A stretch of DNA of 11,764 bases from an uncultured Clostridia bacterium (lineage in GTDB: Bacteria > Bacillota_A > Clostridia > Christensenellales > Aristaeellaceae), in contig CAKUDW010000038.1 in the NCBI GenBank assembly GCA_934645275.1, positions 1-11,764 on the forward strand, in the 5' to 3' direction. Below, one piece after another: positions 7,700-11,764 of this stretch (position 1 is the first letter of the stretch; the number at the start of each line of letters is the position of its first letter). The position numbers and the translations under genes were made by a program. The notes under the pieces are model-generated. The model was not told where the DNA came from. It ran no database searches and was given only the letters and a program-made list of their open reading frames with translations.

Positions 7700-7728
7700 T
7701 TGCGTTTTGCCGGAATCAGTGATATAAT
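7700..7728 (+). promoter_or_regulatory. Extended -10 sigma-A promoter for rpmB
   Basis: A perfect TATAAT (7723-7728) is preceded by TGA, giving the extended TGnTATAAT form. TTGCGT (7700-7705) lies 17 nt upstream. The extended -10 would compensate for the poor -35. It fits a highly expressed ribosomal protein gene with a short leader. Confidence 0.8.
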
Positions 7729-7774
7729 TCTACTGTTTTGATGTGACATACCCTTGAAGGAGGTGTGATAGAGT

Positions 7775-7966
7775 ATGAGGAAGTTTTGTGAAGTTTGCGG
7801 CAAGGGCGTGGTTTATGGAAACAACGTGAGCCATTCTAACCGCAAGACGCGCCGCACCTGGGCTCCGAACACGCAGAAGGTTAAAGTTCTCGTGAACGGC
7901 ATTCCCAAGAGCATGTCTGTTTGCACGCGTTGCCTGCGCAGCAACAAAGTCGAGCGCGCTCTGTAA
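7775..7966 (+). CDS. rpmB: 50S ribosomal protein L28
   Basis: Large-subunit ribosomal protein L28, 63 aa, a normal length. The sequence starts MRKFCEVCGKG and contains GNNVSHSNRKTRRTW followed by NTQKVKV, the family signature. Cysteines at 5, 8, 50 and 53 (CEVC and CTRC) form the paired CxxC zinc-binding version; zinc-free L28 paralogues lack these. The ribosome site AAGGAGGTG lies 9 nt before the ATG and is the strongest in the window. The gene has its own promoter and terminator, and is divergent from asp23, the arrangement known from B. subtilis. Confidence 0.98.
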   Translation: MRKFCEVCGKGVVYGNNVSHSNRKTRRTWAPNTQKVKVLVNGIPKSMSVCTRCLRSNKVERAL

Positions 7967-7975
7967 AAAGGAAGT

Positions 7976-8015
7976 ATATTCTTTTTAGAAATTGAAGCTT
8001 CATATTCTTTTTAGA
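7976..8015 (+). repeat. 14-bp direct repeat flanking a palindrome after rpmB
   Basis: ATATTCTTTTTAGA occurs at 7976-7989 and again at 8002-8015, 26 nt apart. The 10-bp palindrome TGAAGCTTCA lies between them. The second copy runs into the stem of the rpmB terminator. Origin and role are unknown. Confidence 0.6.
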
Positions 8016-8063
8016 CGGGTTTGTTCCTCTTGAATAAGAGCAGCAAGCCCGTCTATTTCCTTT
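8012..8063 (+). terminator. Rho-independent terminator after rpmB
   Basis: TAGACGGG (8012-8019) pairs perfectly with CCCGTCTA (8048-8055). An inner stem CTCTT/AAGAG lies around a GAAT loop, with TTG/CAA between. TTTCCTTT follows at 8056-8063. The stem is strong and the U tract moderate. Confidence 0.75.
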
Positions 8064-8078
8064 GCGCCGGCGGCCGTG

Positions 8079-8261
8079 TCAGCTGAAGCGCCAAATCAGA
8101 AACCCCACACTGATGAGCAACACCGACAACACCGACGTCCACACCCAATACGGCACGAACAGCAGCAATACCAGCACGCCCACCGCCATCAGCACAATAC
8201 CCACAATTCCGGACTTTGATTTGCCGCCACCGCCGCCGCTGCTAAAACAAGTCCCGCGCAC
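8079..8261 (-). CDS. Small two-helix membrane protein, unknown function
   Basis: I do not recognise this 60-aa protein. The start is GTG 8261, chosen because GGAGG lies exactly 7 nt upstream; the frame stays open to GTG 8321, which has no ribosome site. The short N-terminus contains Cys5 and a glycine run (SSGGGGGKSKSG). Two hydrophobic segments follow at about residues 18-36 and 40-57, joined by a PYWVWT turn rich in aromatics, and it ends FLIWRFS. Most likely a hairpin in the membrane with both ends on one side. It is convergent with rpmB, with 23 nt or less between its stop and the terminator stem, and divergent from zapA. No clear promoter was found. The hydrophobic pattern and matched ribosome site argue that it is real. 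Confidence 0.6.
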   Translation of the reverse strand: MRGTCFSSGGGGGKSKSGIVGIVLMAVGVLVLLLFVPYWVWTSVLSVLLISVGFLIWRFS

Positions 8262-8387
8262 GCCATCGCCTCCATGCCTCAGAATGCACTCGCCAAATGC
8301 GCCGCAGCAATTTGCAAGCACACTTCAAGTCTATGCCAGGCGCACGGCGCGCGTGCAGACCTCGCCTTCTTTTTTCAATGCGGATGG

Positions 8388-8416
8388 TTGTTCATTGCGC
8401 CGCTTTATGATATTAT
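8388..8416 (+). promoter_or_regulatory. Candidate promoter for the zapA-U32-mutS2 operon
   Basis: TTGTTC (8388-8393) and TATTAT (8411-8416) are separated by 17 nt. An alternative -10, TATATT, overlaps at 8414-8419. The site is the only AT-rich island in the 207-nt gap 8262-8468, which otherwise holds nothing I can identify. Confidence 0.55.
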
Positions 8417-8468
8417 ATTATCGGAAGAGTTTAAGTGTGTGCCAGAAATGGCAGGGAGATAACCCAAT

Positions 8469-8732
8469 ATGGAAAAAATCAAAACCACCGTACACATCGC
8501 GGGCCGGGAATACGCCATTTCCAGCTACGATTCAGAAGAATACATTCAGAGCGTCGCCGCGTGGGTAGATCGCAAGATGCGGGAGCTGTATCAGGCCACA
8601 CGTCTGCCCGGCGGCCAACTGGCTGTGTTGACGGCCGTGAACGCCGCGGACGACATGATGAAATCCCGCGAAGAAATCCGTCGCCTGAAACGCGAAATTG
8701 AGGAGCTGCGCGCACGCGCAGACAAGGCATGA
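8469..8732 (+). CDS. zapA: Cell division protein ZapA
   Basis: FtsZ-associated protein that cross-links and stabilises the division ring. The 87-aa length and the globular N-terminus KTTVHIAGREYAISSYDSEEYIQSVA followed by the coiled-coil C-terminus DDMMKSREEIRRLKREIEEL fit bacterial ZapA. GGGAG lies about 10 nt before the ATG. The stop overlaps the next start by 4 nt (ATGA), so translation is probably coupled to the U32 gene. In many Clostridia, zapA follows pheT and precedes mutS2; here pheST are not immediately upstream. Confidence 0.9.
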   Translation: MEKIKTTVHIAGREYAISSYDSEEYIQSVAAWVDRKMRELYQATRLPGGQLAVLTAVNAADDMMKSREEIRRLKREIEELRARADKA

Positions 8733-11050
8733 GTGCCCCGGAGCTGCTCTGCCCCGCGGGTAGCGCCCCGGCCATGGTCGCCGCCGTGCAATGCGGTGCG
8801 GATGCCGTGTATCTCGGTGCCGGCGATTTCAACGCTCGCCGCAGCGCAGATAACTTCGGCGGCGAGCTGGACGCAGCCGTACTATATTGCCACGCGCGCG
8901 GCGTGCGGGTATACGTTACGCTGAACACCATGGTCAGGCAGGACGAAATGGCGCGGCTCGAGACCACCATCGGCGAGATCTGCCGTGCGGGCGCAGACGG
9001 TGTAATCGTTCAGGATTTTGGCGTGGCGCGCGCCATACGTCAGATGGCGCCCACGCTGCCGCTGCACGCCAGCACGCAGATGGCCGTACACAACCGCCAG
9101 GGTGTGGAATTCCTGGCGAAACAGGGCTTTCACCGTGTAGTGCTGGCCCGCGAAATGCGTTTTGACGAAATCGCGCGCTGTACGGGACTGGGGCCGGAGC
9201 TCGAGGTATTCGTACACGGCGCGCTCTGCGTATCCTGTTCCGGTCAATGCCTGATGTCGTCCATGATCGGCGGACGCAGCGGCAATCGCGGCCTGTGCGC
9301 TCAGCCCTGCCGCATGAAATACCGCACGGGCGCACGCGAGGGCTATTTCTTGTCCACGCGCGATCTGTGCGGTCTGCCGGAACTAAACGCCTACGTGCAG
9401 GCGGGCGTGAATAGCCTGAAAATCGAGGGCCGGCTCAAGCGTCCGGAATATGTAGCCGCGGCGACGCAAGCCTATCGCGGCGCGCTGGATACGCTCGAAA
9501 GCAAAGTACCCTTTGACAGCGCCCGCGCCGAAGCAGAACTGGCCCAGATGTTCAATCGCGGCGGCTTCACGCGCGGCTATGGAGCTGGCGCAGAGGACTG
9601 CAGGATTATGTTTCCCAGTCGTCCGAACCACATGGGCGTTGAAATTGGCGCTTGCACAAAAAACGGTGAAGTTGCGCTTTCCATGCCCGTGGACGCAAAA
9701 GACGTGCTGGCGCTGCGCCGTGGGAATACCGATATCCCGGTAAATGCCATGGCGGCAACCGAAAAGCTCAGTTTGCGCGAGGCGCGAACTGGCGACGCGC
9801 TGATTCGATTGGTTTCACGCGAACAGATGCAACGTATGGCAGAAAGCTTTGCAGGCGAACATAGAAAGTTCCCTGTTTCCATGCGGCTGCGCCTGAATAC
9901 CGGCGCGCCCGCCACGCTGGAGATATCGGACGGCGCGCACATCGCGCGGGTATCTGGCGACGCCGTGCAGGCGGCGCTCAGCCGTCCCATCGATGCTGCT
10001 CGCGTGCACGGCCAGCTCGAAAAGTTGGGCGACACGCCGTTTGAATTGCGGGACTACGCAGCTGAAATCGACGCGAACGCATTTCTGCCGCTCTCCGCGC
10101 TGAACGCGCTGCGGCGGCGGGCCGTGGAATCGCTGATCGAAATGCGCGGCGGGCAGGCGCATGCCTGCGCCGCCATGAGCCTCCCCGCGCCCGAGCCGGT
10201 TTCAGACGTGAAACCGAAGCTGTGCGCGCAGAGTGCCGACCCAATGCAGCTGTGCCGCGCACTGGACGCCGGCGCCGGCCGCGCCGCCTTTGCGCCCGAG
10301 GACATTCGCTCCGAGGCGCTAGATGCCGCGCTTGCGCTGCTGCCGGAGCGCTTTGATCTGGTGCTGCCGCCAGTCGCGTCAGAAACAGACCTGCGCGCGC
10401 TAAACATCTGGGCGCTCAAAAACGAGGGGCGCATTGCGCGCTGCTACCTTTCAAACATCGGCCAGTTCGACCTGCGCTGGCCTGGCGAGACTGCCGCCGA
10501 TATGCATCTGAACCTGGCCAACGCGTTGGCGCTGGCGCAGATAAAAGATTGGGGGATTTCCCTGTATACCCCCTCTGTGGAATTGAACCGCGCCCAGATT
10601 GACGCGCTAGGCGGTCGCCGCGAACTGATCGTGTATGGCCGATTGCCGCTGATGCAGCTTCGGCACTGTCCGCTACGGGCAATGCAAAATCTGCCCGGCA
10701 AGCACGCTGCCTGCCGACGCTGCGACAGCTGCGCGCCGGATGCGCGCCTGAACGCCATGACGCTGACCGACCGCACGGGCGCAACCTTTCCGCTGCGCCG
10801 CGTCGCCGCCGAGAACGGCTGCGTGATTCGGCTGATGAATTCTGCTGTGCTGATGCTGCTCCGCCGCGCGGGTGCATTGCCGCGGGCCGAGGGCTGGCGG
10901 CTGCTGTTGGAGATGGACGATCCGGTTGAGGACGTCGTGCATCTGCACGCACTGTATCTTTCCGGGAACGATCCGCGCCGCGACCCGGCATGGGCGCGTA
11001 TTGAAAAGATGAATACCACCACCGGCCACTACTTTCGAGGAGTCGAATAA
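8729..11050 (+). CDS. Long U32-family protein, RlhA-like (23S rRNA hydroxylation)
   Basis: A 773-aa U32 superfamily protein with the long architecture that includes E. coli RlhA (YdcP), which is needed for 5-hydroxycytidine at 23S rRNA position 2501. The N-terminus PELLCPAGSAPAMVAAVQCG is a TIM-barrel start. The signature EVFVHGALCVSCSGQCLMSS then GRSGNRGLCAQPCRMKY carries cysteines at 167, 174, 190 and 194, the expected Fe-S set, plus an extra Cys170. SLKIEGRLKRPEYVA follows. The region from about residue 385 on should be the collagenase-like middle domain (DUF3656 type) seen in long members. Near the C-terminus, LRHCPLRAMQN and ACRRCDSC form a second cysteine cluster. The start overlaps the zapA stop by 4 nt. 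It is typically annotated as a peptidase, but the RNA role is better supported for relatives; the substrate here is inferred. Confidence 0.88.
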   Translation: MSAPELLCPAGSAPAMVAAVQCGADAVYLGAGDFNARRSADNFGGELDAAVLYCHARGVRVYVTLNTMVRQDEMARLETTIGEICRAGADGVIVQDFGVARAIRQMAPTLPLHASTQMAVHNRQGVEFLAKQGFHRVVLAREMRFDEIARCTGLGPELEVFVHGALCVSCSGQCLMSSMIGGRSGNRGLCAQPCRMKYRTGAREGYFLSTRDLCGLPELNAYVQAGVNSLKIEGRLKRPEYVAAATQAYRGALDTLESKVPFDSARAEAELAQMFNRGGFTRGYGAGAEDCRIMFPSRPNHMGVEIGACTKNGEVALSMPVDAKDVLALRRGNTDIPVNAMAATEKLSLREARTGDALIRLVSREQMQRMAESFAGEHRKFPVSMRLRLNTGAPATLEISDGAHIARVSGDAVQAALSRPIDAARVHGQLEKLGDTPFELRDYAAEIDANAFLPLSALNALRRRAVESLIEMRGGQAHACAAMSLPAPEPVSDVKPKLCAQSADPMQLCRALDAGAGRAAFAPEDIRSEALDAALALLPERFDLVLPPVASETDLRALNIWALKNEGRIARCYLSNIGQFDLRWPGETAADMHLNLANALALAQIKDWGISLYTPSVELNRAQIDALGGRRELIVYGRLPLMQLRHCPLRAMQNLPGKHAACRRCDSCAPDARLNAMTLTDRTGATFPLRRVAAENGCVIRLMNSAVLMLLRRAGALPRAEGWRLLLEMDDPVEDVVHLHALYLSGNDPRRDPAWARIEKMNTTTGHYFRGVE

Positions 11051-11052
11051 AT

Positions 11053-11764
11053 ATGAATGAACGCAATCTACGCGTACTGGAATTTCCGAAGATACGCGAA
11101 AAAATGGCGGCGCTGGCCGTAAGCGAAATGGGGCGCGAACGCGCACTGCGGATAGAACCCTCAGGCGACGCCGCGCTGGTACGCCGCCGGCAGGCCGAAA
11201 CTGAGGAAGCGGGCGCGGTGCTCGCCCACAACGGTTCGAATCCGATCGTGAGCTTCACCGATGTGCGCGAGTTTCTGAAGATGGCGCAAATCGGCGCAAC
11301 GCTCTCAGCCAAAGCGCTGTTGCAGATTGCCGACGCTATCAAAGCTTCGCGGCTAGCGCGCAGCGCGCTCAATGTGGAACGCGACGATACGCCTCTGCTG
11401 ACGGCGCTGGGCAGTACGCTGTACGCCAATCGTCGCCTTGAGGAAGACATTTTCGACGCGATTCTGTCCGAGGATGAAATCAGCGACCATGCCAGTGGCG
11501 AGCTGGCGGCCATTCGCCGCCACATTCGCGCCCTGAACGACCGCATTCGCGATAAGCTCAACACCATCATCCGCGGCGCGTCCACCCAGAAATATCTGAT
11601 GGACGCAATCATTACCATGCGCAGCGGACGCTATGTAGTACCCGTGAAGGCCGAATGCCGCGCCAATGTGCCCGGCATCGTACACGACCAGTCCGGCACC
11701 GGCTCCACGCTGTTCATCGAGCCAATGGCCGTGGTAGAGGCGGGTAACGAGCTCAAGCAGTGGG
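11053..11764 (+). CDS. mutS2: Endonuclease MutS2, 5' part only
   Basis: MutS2 is a MutS-like ATPase with a C-terminal Smr nuclease domain. It acts on branched DNA and, in B. subtilis, on collided ribosomes. The window holds the first 237 codons. It starts MNERNLRVLEFPKIREKMA, the usual N-terminal clamp helix. Later segments include TLYANRRLEEDIFDAILSED, MRSGRYVVPVKAECRANVPG and IVHDQSGTGSTLFIEPMAVV, which are diagnostic of MutS2. GAGGAG, inside the end of the U32 gene, lies 10 nt before the ATG, and only 2 nt separate the two genes. The ATPase and Smr domains lie outside the window. Confidence 0.95.
   Translation, partial: MNERNLRVLEFPKIREKMAALAVSEMGRERALRIEPSGDAALVRRRQAETEEAGAVLAHNGSNPIVSFTDVREFLKMAQIGATLSAKALLQIADAIKASRLARSALNVERDDTPLLTALGSTLYANRRLEEDIFDAILSEDEISDHASGELAAIRRHIRALNDRIRDKLNTIIRGASTQKYLMDAIITMRSGRYVVPVKAECRANVPGIVHDQSGTGSTLFIEPMAVVEAGNELKQW

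Noticed and set aside
8262..8321. Longer form of the small membrane protein starting at GTG 8321
   Set aside because: No ribosome site precedes it, whereas GGAGG is correctly spaced before GTG 8261; the extra 20 residues have no visible feature.
8062..8568. 168-codon plus-strand frame before zapA
   Set aside because: It overlaps the rpmB terminator region, the antisense of the small membrane gene and the zapA start, with low-complexity Thr/Asn/Pro composition and no ribosome site.
10416..11618. 400-codon open frame on the minus strand across the U32/mutS2 junction
   Set aside because: It lies fully antisense to two well-recognised genes, is rich in Ser/Arg/Ala as expected for a GC-rich shadow frame, and shows no domain I recognise.

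Overview
The window is GC-rich bacterial chromosome that reads as an endospore-forming Firmicute of the class Clostridia. Two alpha/beta-type small acid-soluble spore proteins (SASPs) show sporulation. The rpmB / Asp23 / fakA / recG and zapA / U32 / mutS2 neighbourhoods are both typical of Firmicutes. I cannot name the genus. There is no transposase, integrase, phage gene, tRNA, rRNA or CRISPR array, so most of the window is core genome.

Layout, left to right. (1) 1-827, minus: alanine racemase (alr), running off the left edge. (2) 978-2201, plus: a 407-aa U32-family protein of the tRNA-hydroxylation type. It is divergent from alr, with a well-formed sigma-A promoter facing each way and a 7-bp inverted repeat between them. 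(3) 2280-2793, minus: two SASP genes, separated by a long perfect inverted repeat. (4) 2961-7324, minus: asp23/yloU, fakA and recG. The asp23 promoter near 7569-7597 implies a leader of about 240 nt packed with hairpins. A strong terminator separates fakA from recG, and a second hairpin-rich block lies between that terminator and recG. (5) 7775-7966, plus: rpmB with an extended -10 promoter and its own terminator. (6) 8079-8261, minus: an unrecognised 60-aa two-helix membrane protein. (7) 8469-11764, plus: a tight operon of zapA, a 773-aa U32 protein of the rRNA-hydroxylation (RlhA) type and mutS2, the last cut by the right edge.

The annotated functions are housekeeping: cell-wall D-alanine supply, RNA hydroxylation, ribosome assembly, fatty-acid phosphorylation, recombination and replication-fork repair, division-ring assembly and spore DNA protection. 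Both U32 proteins carry the four-cysteine signature, so two RNA-modification enzymes of one superfamily lie within about 7 kb.

The least explained material is non-coding. A palindromic element with conserved edges (TAGCAGTCGCG ... CGACCAG) occurs as two copies in the asp23 leader and one direct plus one degenerate inverted copy upstream of recG. A second module of about 40 bp (GCGCTGCCGGAA ... CGGTGCGTT) is shared by the same two sites, with a divergent interior that can still fold. This looks like a lineage-specific intergenic repeat or structured RNA family. I see no convincing new multi-gene system.
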